From NCBI GenBank assembly GCA_036010905.1, contig DASCMH010000013.1, positions 1 through 64,000 on the forward strand: 64,000 nt of DNA. The letters run 5' to 3'. The stretch is from SMWD01 sp002729875. GTDB lineage: Bacteria > Pseudomonadota > Gammaproteobacteria > Steroidobacterales > GCA-2729495. A program made the translations under genes and the position numbers. Positions 16,717 to 26,159 of this stretch are shown one piece after another. How positions within the stretch are numbered: position 1 is the stretch's first letter; the number at the start of each line of letters is the position of its first letter. Under the pieces are notes generated by a model. That model was not told the origin of the DNA, ran no database searches, and saw nothing but the letters and a program-made list of their open reading frames with translations.

Positions 16717-19110
16717 TTGGAAAATCAAGCAAAAGTCTATATAGCCCCATTAAATGAACTGGGGATGGACGATATTGAAATTGTCGGCGGTAAAAATGCC
16801 TCCCTTGGCGAGATGATCAGCAACCTGACTGACCTGGGCATCCGGGTTCCGGGCGGTTTTTCGACGACCGCTAAAGCCTACCGCGACTTCCTCGAGCAAC
16901 AGAGTGAAGGTGAAACGCTCCGGCAGCGAATCAGCACGACTCTGACCTCCCTTGATGTGGATGATATCGAGCAACTGGTTACCACCGGCAAGACCATACG
17001 CGCATGGATCCGGGCAACACCCCTGCCTGAAAAGCTCATGACCGACATCGCCGAGGCCTGGCGGCAAATGGTCTCAGCGCACACCGGTGAATTATCGGTC
17101 GCGGTACGCTCTTCGGCAACTGCTGAGGATCTCCCGGATGCATCGTTTGCAGGCCAGCAGGAAACCTTTCTTAATATCCGTGGCATTGAGCAACTTACTG
17201 TTGCAATTCACGATGTATTTGCATCACTGTATAATGACAGAGCAATTGCCTATCGCGTACATCATGGTTACTCGCACGATGATGTCGCACTGGCAGTCGG
17301 TGTTCAGCAAATGGTACGCAGCGATCTGGCCTGCAGTGGCGTCATGTTTACCCTCGACACTGAATCTGGATTCCGCGATGTCGTACTGATCACAGCTTCT
17401 TATGGCCTTGGTGAAACCATCGTACAAGGCGCTGTTAATCCGGATGAGTTTTACGTCTACAAACCGGCTCTGCGTGCCAACAAGCGCTCTGTACTGCGAA
17501 AAAACCTTGGCAACAAGGCTGTCAAAATGATTTTTGCCGATGGGAACGCCCCGGGCAAGACCGTACAGACTATCGATGTCGATCCGGATGATTCGGCATG
17601 TTTTTCACTGACTGATGCAGAGACAGAGACACTGGCACGCTATGCCCTGATCGTCGAGGATCACTACGGTCGTGCGATGGATATCGAGTGGGGCAAGGAT
17701 GGTCAGGATGGTCAGATATATTTACTTCAGGCTCGGCCTGAGACAGTCAAGAGTCGCGCCAGCCAAGTCATTCAGCGCTTTACATTAAAAAAACATTCAC
17801 AGATCCTGGCGCGGGGACGCAGCATCGGACAGCTAATCGGCAGCGGTCCGGTGAAAATCATCCGCAACCCTGAAGAGATGAACCGCGTCCAGCCCGGGGA
17901 CGTGCTGGTTGCGGATATGACCGACCCGGATTGGGAACCGGTCATGAAACGTGCTGCAGCCATTATCACCAACCGCGGAGGGCGTACCTGTCATGCCGCA
18001 ATCATTGCCCGTGAACTGGGCGTCCCGGCTGTTGTCGGTTGCGGCAATGCCACCGAATTACTCATTGGAGGGGATATCGTCACCGTCTCATGCGCTGAAG
18101 GTGATGAAGGATATATCTACGAGGGTCAACTCGATTACGAGCAGCAGCAAATCGAGGTCAATAAACTTCCAGATGTCCCGGTCAAAATTATGATGAATGT
18201 CGGCAATCCGGATCGTGCCTTCGATTTTGCCAACATCCCCAACCATGGTGTCGGTCTTGCCCGGCTGGAATTTATTATCAATCGCATGATCGGCGTACAC
18301 CCAAAAGCACTGCTTGAGTTTGATGAATTACGTCCCGACCTAAAAAATATAATCCACGAACAAATGGCCGGCTACGACAGCCCGGTTGATTTTTTCATCA
18401 GCAGACTCAGTGAGGGCATTAGCAGCATAGCGGCCGCTTTCTCCCCATTGCCGGTAATCGTACGTCTGTCAGATTTCAAGTCGAATGAATATGCCAACCT
18501 GATCGGTGGCCAGCAATATGAGCCTCAGGAAGAAAACCCCATGCTCGGCTTCCGTGGCGCATCACGTTACCGGGCTGAATCATTCAGTGAGTGCTTCGCA
18601 ATGGAATGCCGGGCCCTCAAACGTGTTCGTGATGAAATGGGGCTGACCAATGTTCAGGTCATGGTGCCGTTTGTGCGTAGCGTAAGTGAAGCAGTAACTG
18701 TTGTCGAACTTTTGGCGAGTCATGGCCTGAAGCGCGGAGAAAATGACCTGAAGCTGATCATGATGTGTGAATTGCCGACCAACGCTTTACTCGCCGAGCA
18801 ATACCTTGAACACTTTGATGGCATGTCGATAGGATCCAACGACATGACACAACTGACACTTGGCATCGACCGGGATTCCGCATTGATCGCCGATCTGTTC
18901 GACGAACGTGATCCCGCCATATTGATCCTGCTAAAAATGACTATTGAGGCCTGCAAGAAACGAGGCAAATATATCGGCATCTGCGGCCAGGGCCCGTCAG
19001 ATCATCCTGATTTTGCCCGTTGGTTGCTTGAACAGGGCATCGACAGCCTGTCGCTGAATCCTGATTCTGTGCTCGAAACCTGGCTATCCCTCGCCGACAA
19101 TACGATATAG
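16717..19110 (+). CDS. ppsA: Phosphoenolpyruvate synthase
   Basis: Converts pyruvate and ATP to PEP, AMP and Pi, the entry to gluconeogenesis from C3 compounds. The 797 residues show the N-terminal ATP-grasp domain (GGKNASLGEMI, later VRSSATAEDLPDASFAGQQE), the swivelling domain with catalytic His426 in GGRTCHAAIIAREL, and the C-terminal PEP/pyruvate barrel with MCELPTNALLAEQY and SIGSNDMTQLTLG. The start is TTG at 16717, with AAGGGA ending 6 bp upstream. The regulator ppsR is divergent. The target Thr for PpsR is the T just before Cys-His426. Confidence 0.97.
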   Translation: MENQAKVYIAPLNELGMDDIEIVGGKNASLGEMISNLTDLGIRVPGGFSTTAKAYRDFLEQQSEGETLRQRISTTLTSLDVDDIEQLVTTGKTIRAWIRATPLPEKLMTDIAEAWRQMVSAHTGELSVAVRSSATAEDLPDASFAGQQETFLNIRGIEQLTVAIHDVFASLYNDRAIAYRVHHGYSHDDVALAVGVQQMVRSDLACSGVMFTLDTESGFRDVVLITASYGLGETIVQGAVNPDEFYVYKPALRANKRSVLRKNLGNKAVKMIFADGNAPGKTVQTIDVDPDDSACFSLTDAETETLARYALIVEDHYGRAMDIEWGKDGQDGQIYLLQARPETVKSRASQVIQRFTLKKHSQILARGRSIGQLIGSGPVKIIRNPEEMNRVQPGDVLVADMTDPDWEPVMKRAAAIITNRGGRTCHAAIIARELGVPAVVGCGNATELLIGGDIVTVSCAEGDEGYIYEGQLDYEQQQIEVNKLPDVPVKIMMNVGNPDRAFDFANIPNHGVGLARLEFIINRMIGVHPKALLEFDELRPDLKNIIHEQMAGYDSPVDFFISRLSEGISSIAAAFSPLPVIVRLSDFKSNEYANLIGGQQYEPQEENPMLGFRGASRYRAESFSECFAMECRALKRVRDEMGLTNVQVMVPFVRSVSEAVTVVELLASHGLKRGENDLKLIMMCELPTNALLAEQYLEHFDGMSIGSNDMTQLTLGIDRDSALIADLFDERDPAILILLKMTIEACKKRGKYIGICGQGPSDHPDFARWLLEQGIDSLSLNPDSVLETWLSLADNTI

Positions 19111-19170
19111 CTATGCAGAAAGGTCTATGAGAACTCTTCCCACAGCAAGATCAGGATAATCCTGGAATGA

Positions 19171-19929
19171 TTACAGGTCGCCCCAGGAAGATTTTTTGCG
19201 CCAGCGAATGCGCGGCACTGTCAGACCGATCAACATGCCAACAATCTTGACCAGTGCGCCGATAACAAACCACTCACGGTTAGTACGGCTGGCCAGACGT
19301 TCGTTGTCGGCTTGAAGTTTGTCGGCTTGCGCCTGCATTTCAGCTAACGATACACGCAGGCTCTTGTTCTGACTGTCAACCTTGATGGCATTTGCGGACA
19401 AACGGCGCACCTCAGCCAGTTCTTTTTGCAACCCCTGCCCTGACGCCTCAACAATATCAAATTGTCGCTTTAACTGGTCGTGTTGTTTACTGAGGGTTGC
19501 CAGTTCGTTTGCCAGTTCCTTGCGTTTGTCTTCACTGGCCTGCAGGCGGACTTCGACACCTGGCATAGTCACGCGAGCCGGCGGACTCTTGAGCAGGTAA
19601 CGGCTTAACACCCAGCCTTCCGTTCCGCCCGCTGTCCTGACAAGACTGTAGCCAGCCTCAAGGTCAGACTCAAGCAACTCGAGTTCTGTGCCACTGCGCA
19701 ACATACGAATGATGGCCTGCCGACTGCCCTTACCACTGCGCATCGTAATCTCGAAAGCATCAGTAACCCAACGATCTTCGCCACCGATTCCTTGCGCTGT
19801 TGCCGACCCGGGAATTAACCACAGGCAGCAAACCAGGCATGCGAATGTAATAATGACCCCTCTTCGCGGCCTGGCTGGCGATGTGTTCACTTTGTTCAGC
19901 TTTCCGGGCATAACGACAGACACAACCAT
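19171..19929 (-). CDS. SH3-domain and membrane-anchor protein (TIGR04211/YgiM type)
   Basis: Envelope protein of about 252 residues. An N-terminal signal-like hydrophobic segment (VIITFACLVCCLWLIPG) precedes a bacterial SH3 domain (RWVTDAFEITMRSGKGSRQA up to GWVLSRYLL). A coiled coil of about 90 residues follows (KRKELANELATLSKQHDQLK and onward). A C-terminal transmembrane helix comes next (WFVIGALVKIVGMLIGLTVP), with the basic RIRWRKKSSWGDL tail typical of the family. The start is unclear: ATGs at 19929 and 19911 and a GTG at 19962 are all in frame without a strong ribosome site. E. coli YgiM has the same architecture; its role is poorly known. Confidence 0.85.
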   Translation of the reverse strand: MVVSVVMPGKLNKVNTSPARPRRGVIITFACLVCCLWLIPGSATAQGIGGEDRWVTDAFEITMRSGKGSRQAIIRMLRSGTELELLESDLEAGYSLVRTAGGTEGWVLSRYLLKSPPARVTMPGVEVRLQASEDKRKELANELATLSKQHDQLKRQFDIVEASGQGLQKELAEVRRLSANAIKVDSQNKSLRVSLAEMQAQADKLQADNERLASRTNREWFVIGALVKIVGMLIGLTVPRIRWRKKSSWGDL

Positions 19930-20040
19930 CCGTTCAAAAATCTCAGTAATGCACTTTAGCACACAGAAAATCCGGCTTTACCCGGATGCTGGCCATTATG
20001 GAAAGTCCCTTACCCGTTAACCAGATGTTCATCAGCCTGC

Positions 20041-20595
20041 TCAGGATGCGTCGATGCGCAACAGGTGCTGTCGATAATGGCGCAATTCTGCTATTGAGTC
20101 ATGAATATCAGCCAGGGCGAGGTGCTCCGACTTTTTATCCACACCCTCAAGCACCTTCGGCGCCCACAGGCCAGCAAGTATTTTAAGGGTACTTACATCC
20201 AGGTTGCGATAATGAAAAAAAGCTTCCAGGGTCGGCATTTCGCGAGCCATAAAACGACGATCCTGACAGATGCTGTTGCCGCACATAGGCGAATGTTTCG
20301 GTTTGAGGTGAGTGCCGAGAAATGCAAGGGTCTTTTGCTCGGCTTCGGCGGTTGATACCTGGCTGGCTCGAACGCGCTCGACGAGCCCGGAACGGGTGTG
20401 CTGCCGGGTATTCCACTCATCCATGCCGCCGATTGCAGCATCGGGCTGGTGTATTGCAAAAACCGGGCCCGCGGCAATAATCTCAAGATTGGCATCCGTT
20501 ACGATTGTCGCAATCTCGATGATAGAATCGGACTGGCAATCCAGCCCCGTCATCTCCAAATCGATCCAGATCAACCGACTACTGTGAGCATCCAT
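20041..20595 (-). CDS. orn: Oligoribonuclease
   Basis: 3'-5' exoribonuclease that degrades 2-5 nt RNAs and pGpG, and is essential in E. coli. DEDDh-family residues are visible: Asp12 and Glu14 in IWIDLEMTGLD, the SPMCGNSICQDRRFM block, and His with Asp in KSEHLALADIHDSIAEL. The 184 residues match the family. It is divergent from rsgA, the same arrangement as in E. coli, with 75 bp between the start codons. Confidence 0.97.
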   Translation of the reverse strand: MDAHSSRLIWIDLEMTGLDCQSDSIIEIATIVTDANLEIIAAGPVFAIHQPDAAIGGMDEWNTRQHTRSGLVERVRASQVSTAEAEQKTLAFLGTHLKPKHSPMCGNSICQDRRFMAREMPTLEAFFHYRNLDVSTLKILAGLWAPKVLEGVDKKSEHLALADIHDSIAELRHYRQHLLRIDAS

Positions 20596-20670
20596 GAAAT
20601 ATTCCCAATGTGAAACACTTGTACGCCAAGTTTAACAAACAGCCACCGAAAAACCGGCACCCGTGTCAAC

Positions 20671-21564
20671 ATGGCTGACCGGGCAGTGACGGAAACCGGC
20701 CTGGTAGTCGCCGCGCATAGTCGCCGTGGCAAGCTCAAAACGCTATCGGGCAAGCAACTACCATATCTCATCCAGGGACGTCGGCTACAGGTTGTCTGCG
20801 GCGATACTGTTGACTGGACACTGGATGATCAGGGCACGCTGGCAATCGTCACCGGAATCGTACCACGCACCAACGCACTTGAGCGCCAACCGCTCGGTCG
20901 ATCTGGCAGTGAGACACTGGCCGCAAATCTGAGCCTGATGATCATCGTCTGCGCTTGCAAACCTGAGCCCGACTGGTTCCTCGTTGACCGCTACCTGTGC
21001 ACCGGTGAATTAATGGGCTGCCGGTTGCTGTTAGCCGGCAACAAGGCTGATCTGGCCGAGCATGATCATGCAACCATGCTGAATGACTATCAACGTATCG
21101 GTTATACCTGCCTGTCAGTTTCCGCACAGACAAACCAGGGCATGGATTCGCTGCGCACGGCCCTGCAAAACCAGACCGGCATCCTCGTTGGCCAATCCGG
21201 AGTCGGCAAGTCGTCTTTAATCAACCGCCTGGTCCCTGAGGCTGACATTACCGTCGGAGCGATATCCGCATCCACCCATGAGGGGATACATACGACCACC
21301 GCATCAGCGATGCATGACCTGCCGGACGGAGGACAACTGATCGATACCCCCGGCGTCAGGGACTTTATTCCGGCTATTCCGCAAGCTCAATCGGTACAAG
21401 CCGGATTTCCGGACATCCATACGGCAGCCGACCAATGTCGATTCAGTAACTGCCTGCATCTGCGTGAACCCGACTGCAGCGTAAAACTGGCGGTACAAAA
21501 CGGCACTGTTTCACCGCGACGTTATGAATCCTACAAACGATTGCTGCACACCGTAACCGGTTAG
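20671..21564 (+). CDS. rsgA: Ribosome small-subunit GTPase RsgA
   Basis: GTPase that checks late 30S maturation. It shows the circularly permuted G-domain order of the family: NKAD at residues 124-127 (G4) comes before GQSGVGKSS at 174-182 (G1) and DTPGVRDF (G3). The N-terminus is an OB fold. The C-terminal zinc-binding element has Cys and His in DQCRFSNCLHLREPDC. 297 residues, somewhat shorter than E. coli RsgA (350), mainly because the N-terminal extension is short. Divergent from orn. Confidence 0.96.
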   Translation: MADRAVTETGLVVAAHSRRGKLKTLSGKQLPYLIQGRRLQVVCGDTVDWTLDDQGTLAIVTGIVPRTNALERQPLGRSGSETLAANLSLMIIVCACKPEPDWFLVDRYLCTGELMGCRLLLAGNKADLAEHDHATMLNDYQRIGYTCLSVSAQTNQGMDSLRTALQNQTGILVGQSGVGKSSLINRLVPEADITVGAISASTHEGIHTTTASAMHDLPDGGQLIDTPGVRDFIPAIPQAQSVQAGFPDIHTAADQCRFSNCLHLREPDCSVKLAVQNGTVSPRRYESYKRLLHTVTG

Positions 21565-21599
21565 CAACCCGCACACACCCTCCCGGCAATCTCTAGCTG

Positions 21600-22205
21600 C
21601 TAATCAACCTTGATATGGGTACGCGCGGAAATGGCCAGCATTAATGTGCCGCTATCAACGTACTCAAGTTCACCGCCCATCGGCACTCCATGGGCAATGC
21701 GGGTTGCTCGAATAGCGTATTTTGCAGCGAGACCGGCAATGTAGGAAGCCGTCGCCTCGCCTTCCACTGTCGCACTGGTCGCCAGGATTAATTCATTGAT
21801 GGGCTCTTCGGCAAGCCTGCTGCCGAGTAAATCAATGCCGAGTTCTTCCGGACCGATGCCATCCAGTGGTGAAAGTCGCCCCATAAGCACGAAATAACGC
21901 CCCCGGAAAGACCCGGATTCATCAACAGCAATCACATCTGCCGGCGTTTCCACCACACACAGGATGCCGCTGTCCCGTTTCTTATCGGCGCAGACCGGGC
22001 AGAGCATCTGTTCGGCAAACATCCGGCAACTCTGACAGTGGCCGACTTCAGCAAGCGCTGACTGTAGTGCCTGTACCAGTTCATCGGCACGCTCACGATC
22101 CCGGTCAAGCAAATGAAAAGCCATACGCTGGGCTGACTTAGGTCCGACACCGGGCAGGCAGCGCAAAGCTGCAAGCAGCTGTTGAAGCCGTGGCGTGAAA
22201 TGCAT
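21600..22205 (-). CDS. recR: Recombination protein RecR
   Basis: Acts with RecF and RecO to load RecA at gaps. The 201 residues contain a helix-hairpin-helix (LRCLPGVGPKSAQRMAFHLL), a four-cysteine zinc finger (CQSC then CPVC, near residues 57-72), and a Toprim domain (LCVVETPADVIAVDESG onward). It ends with the family block GVPMGGELEYVDSGTL. It is last in the dnaX-ybaB-recR cluster conserved across Gammaproteobacteria. Confidence 0.97.
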   Translation of the reverse strand: MHFTPRLQQLLAALRCLPGVGPKSAQRMAFHLLDRDRERADELVQALQSALAEVGHCQSCRMFAEQMLCPVCADKKRDSGILCVVETPADVIAVDESGSFRGRYFVLMGRLSPLDGIGPEELGIDLLGSRLAEEPINELILATSATVEGEATASYIAGLAAKYAIRATRIAHGVPMGGELEYVDSGTLMLAISARTHIKVD

Positions 22206-22231
22206 GACAGGCGCTCAGACGATCTTGATCA

Positions 22232-22558
22232 TCAGAAGGGCAATTTCAGCCCGGCTGGCAGCCCCAGCCCGGCACCCATGCCTGAGTATTTCTGCTCAGT
22301 AACCTTCTTGACTTTGCGCAGAGTATCGTTAACCGCTGCCGCTATGACATCCTCGAGCATATCCTGATCCTCGGCAATCAGCGCATCATCAATGCGAATC
22401 CGCCGCACTTCATTTTGCCCGGTCATGGTAACCTGCACGAGTCCACCACCGGCCTCGCCCTGCACTTCGAGATCAGCCAGTTCTTCCTGAGCCAGTTGCA
22501 TTTTCTCCTGCATTTTTTGTGCCTGCTGTAACAGCATACCGAGATCCGGTTTCATCAT
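22232..22558 (-). CDS. ybaB: Nucleoid-associated protein YbaB/EbfC
   Basis: Small DNA-binding dimer of 108 residues. It has the family pattern LGMLLQQAQKMQEKMQLAQEE followed by VTMTGQNEVRRIRID. In other bacteria it binds DNA as tweezers and affects recombination and gene expression. It sits between dnaX and recR on one strand, with 58 and 26 bp spacing, so the three are probably one operon. Two adjacent ATGs (22558 and 22555) are possible starts. Confidence 0.95.
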   Translation of the reverse strand: MMKPDLGMLLQQAQKMQEKMQLAQEELADLEVQGEAGGGLVQVTMTGQNEVRRIRIDDALIAEDQDMLEDVIAAAVNDTLRKVKKVTEQKYSGMGAGLGLPAGLKLPF

Positions 22559-22616
22559 GCATCATCCTGTGTATTAGTAAAATTTGACGCTACGCGCCAT
22601 ATGAACTCAAACTTAT

Positions 22617-24311
22617 CTATTGCCCAGAATCCTGCTCTGTCGATGATTCAGGGTTAATCGGTTGAATCGAATTGGGCACAACCTCCCCACCCAACACATC
22701 AACGAGTTGCCGGACATCAGGATCAGTCTCAATCGCTTCACGGGCATCGCGCAAGGCCTGCTCACTATCGTCAGCCGCACGCGCCGCTGCAGTTTCAAGT
22801 GTCTTATCGGTAACCACAAAGCACACAGCAATGCCGCTACCAATGCGTTGCTGCACTGCTACAGTCATCCTGTTTTTCAATTTATCCGTTAACAGGTGTT
22901 CGTTACGTTTCTCGACAGACAGGCGGATCTCAAACGGCGTGTATGTCTCAAGTGAGGTATGGGCGGCCAGCTGACGCGCAGCGCCATCAAGCGATAATCC
23001 GGTCATAAAATCAGGCCAGTCATGAATATCCTCAACCGCAACCTGCCCGGAGTCGGCTGTTGCGGGTGGCGGCGAAGATGGCGGCGATACCGATTGATCT
23101 GAGCGCGACTCTTGCCTCGAAACCGGCGATGTCTGTGCCCGGGTTGGTTGGCTCTTATTGCTTGCCACTGGTGCGGCCTGACGAACCGGCGTTGCCGGCA
23201 TCGGCTCACCCATGCCGGCAGTTTGTCCGGCGGGGCAAAAAGCCAGCATGCGTAACAAGGCCATTTCGAAGCCAATATGCGGATCAGGCGCAAGCATCAT
23301 GTCCTGACGGCTTGTTACGGCAATCTGGTAATACAGTTGTACCTGTTCCGCTTTGATGTCAGCGGCCAGACGCACCAGCGACTCGAGTTCATCCTCGTCC
23401 TCAACCGCATCTGCCCCGGCAACCTGGATTACGGCAATACGCTGTAGCGCGGTCGCAATCTCATCCAGCACAATTTCGTAATCGGGTACGAGTGTATCGA
23501 GATCCTGAATGGCCGCAATCAGATCAACGCCGTTGCCGGCAACCAGCAAATCGAGCAAATCGATGATCCGGTGACGATCCATGCTACCGAGCATTTCGGC
23601 CACATCAGCGTCTGTTAACTGTTCAGCGCCATAAGCCAACGCCTGATCCAGCAGGCTCAGGCCATCACGCATACTGCCCGCCGCAGCCCGACCAAGTCGC
23701 TTGAGAGCCGCAGCCTCGGTATCCAGTTGCTCGGCGACACATATCTCATCCATACGCCCGACAATCTGATTCAACGTCAGGCGCTTCAGATTGAACTGCA
23801 GGCAACGTGACAACACGGTGACCGGGAGTTTTTGCGGATCGGTGGTCGCAAACAAAAACTTGACGTGCTCCGGCGGTTCTTCAAGTGTTTTCAACAAAGC
23901 ATTAAAACTCGGCTTCGACAGCATGTGTACTTCATCGATCAGGTAAACCTTGAAGCGGCCAATGGTGGGCCGATACTGGACATTGTCGAGCAGGTCACGC
24001 ATATCATCGACACCCGTGCGTGATGCTGCGTCAACTTCAATCAGGTCAACGAAACGGCCGTCATCGACAGCCTGACAGGCGCCACATTCACCACAAGGTT
24101 CTTTGCTGACACCGGCTTCACAATTCAGTGCCTTGGCCAGGATTCGGGCGATTGTCGTCTTGCCAACCCCGCGGGTACCGGCGAACAGAAACGCATGGTG
24201 AACTCTCCCTGAGTCCAAAGCATTTTCCAGCGCCTGTAGAATGTGTGCTTGCCCGGTGACTTCGTTAAAAGTCCTGGGACGCCACTTTCGCGCAAGTACG
24301 AGATAACTCAT
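22617..24311 (-). CDS. dnaX: DNA polymerase III subunit tau/gamma
   Basis: Clamp-loader ATPase that opens and loads the beta clamp and, as tau, links the polymerase to DnaB. The 564 residues show Walker A GTRGVGKTT near residue 45, a four-Cys zinc module (CEAG, then PCGECGAC), and Walker B/sensor blocks VYLIDEVHMLSKPSFNALLK. A Pro/Ser/Gln-rich linker (about 375-430) leads to a C-terminal tau domain. It is shorter than E. coli tau (643), and I see no A-rich slippery site like the E. coli one, so a frameshifted gamma form is not apparent. The SRP RNA gene ends 30 bp upstream. Confidence 0.97.
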   Translation of the reverse strand: MSYLVLARKWRPRTFNEVTGQAHILQALENALDSGRVHHAFLFAGTRGVGKTTIARILAKALNCEAGVSKEPCGECGACQAVDDGRFVDLIEVDAASRTGVDDMRDLLDNVQYRPTIGRFKVYLIDEVHMLSKPSFNALLKTLEEPPEHVKFLFATTDPQKLPVTVLSRCLQFNLKRLTLNQIVGRMDEICVAEQLDTEAAALKRLGRAAAGSMRDGLSLLDQALAYGAEQLTDADVAEMLGSMDRHRIIDLLDLLVAGNGVDLIAAIQDLDTLVPDYEIVLDEIATALQRIAVIQVAGADAVEDEDELESLVRLAADIKAEQVQLYYQIAVTSRQDMMLAPDPHIGFEMALLRMLAFCPAGQTAGMGEPMPATPVRQAAPVASNKSQPTRAQTSPVSRQESRSDQSVSPPSSPPPATADSGQVAVEDIHDWPDFMTGLSLDGAARQLAAHTSLETYTPFEIRLSVEKRNEHLLTDKLKNRMTVAVQQRIGSGIAVCFVVTDKTLETAAARAADDSEQALRDAREAIETDPDVRQLVDVLGGEVVPNSIQPINPESSTEQDSGQ

Positions 24312-24340
24312 AAAATTGCTCTAATACCTGAATTGCTGAA

Positions 24341-24448
24341 GAATCCGCGCCAGCCACACCCCGGCACCCGGCATCGCCGTTACCGCTGCTCCCTTCCGGG
24401 CCTGACGGAGTTCGCGGTTCGCCGCCGCAAGGGGACCAGCGCGGACCC
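24341..24448 (-). ncRNA. ffs: Signal recognition particle 4.5S RNA
   Basis: RNA core of the SRP; with Ffh (encoded at 47-48 kb) it targets membrane proteins to the translocon. The minus strand shows the conserved apical domain CAGGCCCGGAAGGGAGCAGC, with the GGAAG loop and the symmetric internal loop that binds the Ffh M domain. The ends GGGTCCGCGC and GCGCGGATTC pair over ten positions, which fixes the limits at about 108 nt. It lies immediately upstream of dnaX, as in several other Gammaproteobacteria. Confidence 0.93.
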
Positions 24449-24741
24449 AGATTAAAGGGTAAGCGGTGGCGAGCATTTCAGCAAGCGCAATGATGACTAT
24501 CAGAAAATGTTAACTGATGAGGAACCGAGACGAGCGACTCCGGGTGCAGGCACAAATCTGCCGTGCCGGACCTAGTGACAATCGTGTCTAGAAACGTGGC
24601 TATCGTGGCCGGCACTGACAACGACAACGTGCTTCGATCGTGCTGGCAACTATTTGAAAAGTCGCGCTAAATCAGACCGGACCGAGGGATTTTGAGATTG
24701 CTAAAAATCATGACTCAACTATCTGTTTTTATTGTAGAAAT

Positions 24742-24832
24742 TGGCGGAGAGAGAGGGATTCGAACCCTCGATACGGGGTTACCGTATACATGAATTCCAA
24801 TCATGCGCCTTCGACCACTCGGCCACCTCTCC
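24742..24832 (-). tRNA. tRNA-Ser (anticodon GGA)
   Basis: The 91-nt minus-strand sequence starts GGAGAGG and ends TCTCTCC-G-CCA, giving a full acceptor stem with CCA encoded. The anticodon arm CATGA-TTGGAAT-TCATG places GGA in the loop, reading UCC and UCU serine codons. A long variable arm (TACGGTAACCCCGTA) and the T-arm GGTTCGAATCC are present, as expected for class II serine tRNA. The 293 bp between it and the SRP RNA hold nothing I recognise. Confidence 0.96.
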
Positions 24833-24943
24833 GGTTTTATTTGACGACTTGGGTGGGACACCCCCAAAGTGGCGCAAAAGATTAACCCAGCCACGGTTGG
24901 CATTCAATCGGTTCTTAGCAATTCCTGACTGATGCCCGCCTGG

Positions 24944-25222
24944 CTATCGTCCAAAATAATCCGGTGGACTATCAAGGCAAGGATCATCCGCCTCACGCAC
25001 TTTCGCATCCGGCGATGCCTGCGGAATGGTCAGCGCTGCAGACCGGTCGGGTTGGTCCAGTCCATCGGGCACCTGCAAAGATTCAATATTTTCACTAACC
25101 TGGTATTCCTGCGGTTTATTGCAGCTTGGCTGACCACCGAAAAAACACCCCGACAGACCGCCAATCAGCAGAACCGCAAGTATGCATAGCCGCAAGTGAT
25201 TCAAGACAGGCCCGGTAACCAT
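24944..25222 (-). CDS. Short lipoprotein after dapA, BamC-like N-terminus
   Basis: A 92-residue predicted lipoprotein. A signal peptide (LRLCILAVLLIGGLSGC) has the lipobox LSGC. The mature part is acidic and Pro-rich with SLQVPDGLDQPDRSAALTIP, reminiscent of the unstructured N-terminal segment of BamC, which follows dapA in E. coli. The two helix-grip domains of BamC are absent and the frame ends cleanly. It may therefore be a reduced BamC or an unrelated lipoprotein in the same place. Its ATG is one base after the dapA stop, so it is translationally linked to dapA. Confidence 0.7.
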   Translation of the reverse strand: MVTGPVLNHLRLCILAVLLIGGLSGCFFGGQPSCNKPQEYQVSENIESLQVPDGLDQPDRSAALTIPQASPDAKVREADDPCLDSPPDYFGR

Positions 25223-25223
25223 C

Positions 25224-26099
25224 TCAGAGCAACCCGGCAGTTTTCAGCGCCGCCTCAACCACCGGTTGCTGATCGGCAGATAAGCGGGTCAAAGGCAGAC
25301 GAATACCGGCCGGGATACGACCAAGCTTTTCCAGCGCCCACTTAACCGGAATGGGATTTGATTGAGCAAATAAATCACGATGCAGTGCCGCCAGGTCCTT
25401 ATCAATCCGAGCCGCCTCTACAGCATCCCCGGCTATTGCTGCCGCCGTCATGGCGGCCATTTGTGCCGGCGCCGGGTTCCCGGCCACGGTCACCACGCCG
25501 TCTCCACCGAGCAACATGAATTCGCGCGCTGTCGCATCATCGCCGCTGTACAAACCAAAGTCGTCCCCGCATGCGGCACGGATTTGCACCACGCGACTCA
25601 CCTCACCGGTCGCCTCTTTAAGACCCATAATCCGGGGATGTCCGGCAAGCCGCGCAACCGTCTCCGGCAACAGGTCTACGGCGGTGCGCCCCGGTACGTT
25701 GTACAGCATGATCGGTTTTTCAACCGCATCGGCGATCACCTGAAAATGCTGCACCAATCCTTCCTGGGTCGGCTTGTTATAGTAAGGTGTCACCATCAGG
25801 TAGCCATCGATATCCACATCGCCGACTTCAAGTGACAGGTCTATCGTTTGCTGGGTTGAGTTTGAGCCGGTCCCGGCAATAATCGGAATGCGCCCGGCTG
25901 CAATATCGGCCGAGCGACGAATCAGGTCGACGTGTTCGGATTTTGACAACGTTGCCGACTCACCTGTCGTTCCTGCTATGACCAGCCCATTCGAGCCCTG
26001 CTCTATCTGCCAGTCAATCAGGCGCCCGAGACACTCATAGTCAATCCGACCGTCAGCGGACATCGGGGTAACCAGCGCTACGAAACTACCTTTAAGCAT
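25224..26099 (-). CDS. dapA: 4-hydroxy-tetrahydrodipicolinate synthase
   Basis: Condenses pyruvate with aspartate semialdehyde, the first committed step to diaminopimelate and lysine. The 291-residue TIM barrel shows GTTGESATL for substrate binding, YYNKPTQEGL with the catalytic Tyr, and the Schiff-base Lys in IMGLKEATG. The C-terminus is typical. Divergent from gcvR, as in E. coli, and followed by a short lipoprotein gene. Confidence 0.97.
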   Translation of the reverse strand: MLKGSFVALVTPMSADGRIDYECLGRLIDWQIEQGSNGLVIAGTTGESATLSKSEHVDLIRRSADIAAGRIPIIAGTGSNSTQQTIDLSLEVGDVDIDGYLMVTPYYNKPTQEGLVQHFQVIADAVEKPIMLYNVPGRTAVDLLPETVARLAGHPRIMGLKEATGEVSRVVQIRAACGDDFGLYSGDDATAREFMLLGGDGVVTVAGNPAPAQMAAMTAAAIAGDAVEAARIDKDLAALHRDLFAQSNPIPVKWALEKLGRIPAGIRLPLTRLSADQQPVVEAALKTAGLL

Positions 26100-26159
26100 G
26101 ACAGGTGCAGTTTATTAACTGCCAGATTGGTGAACAGAGCGGCGATGTTACTGACACCC

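Noticed and set aside
22617..24311. Programmed frameshift in dnaX giving a gamma subunit
   Set aside because: No A AAA AAG-type slippery run or following hairpin was seen in the linker region.
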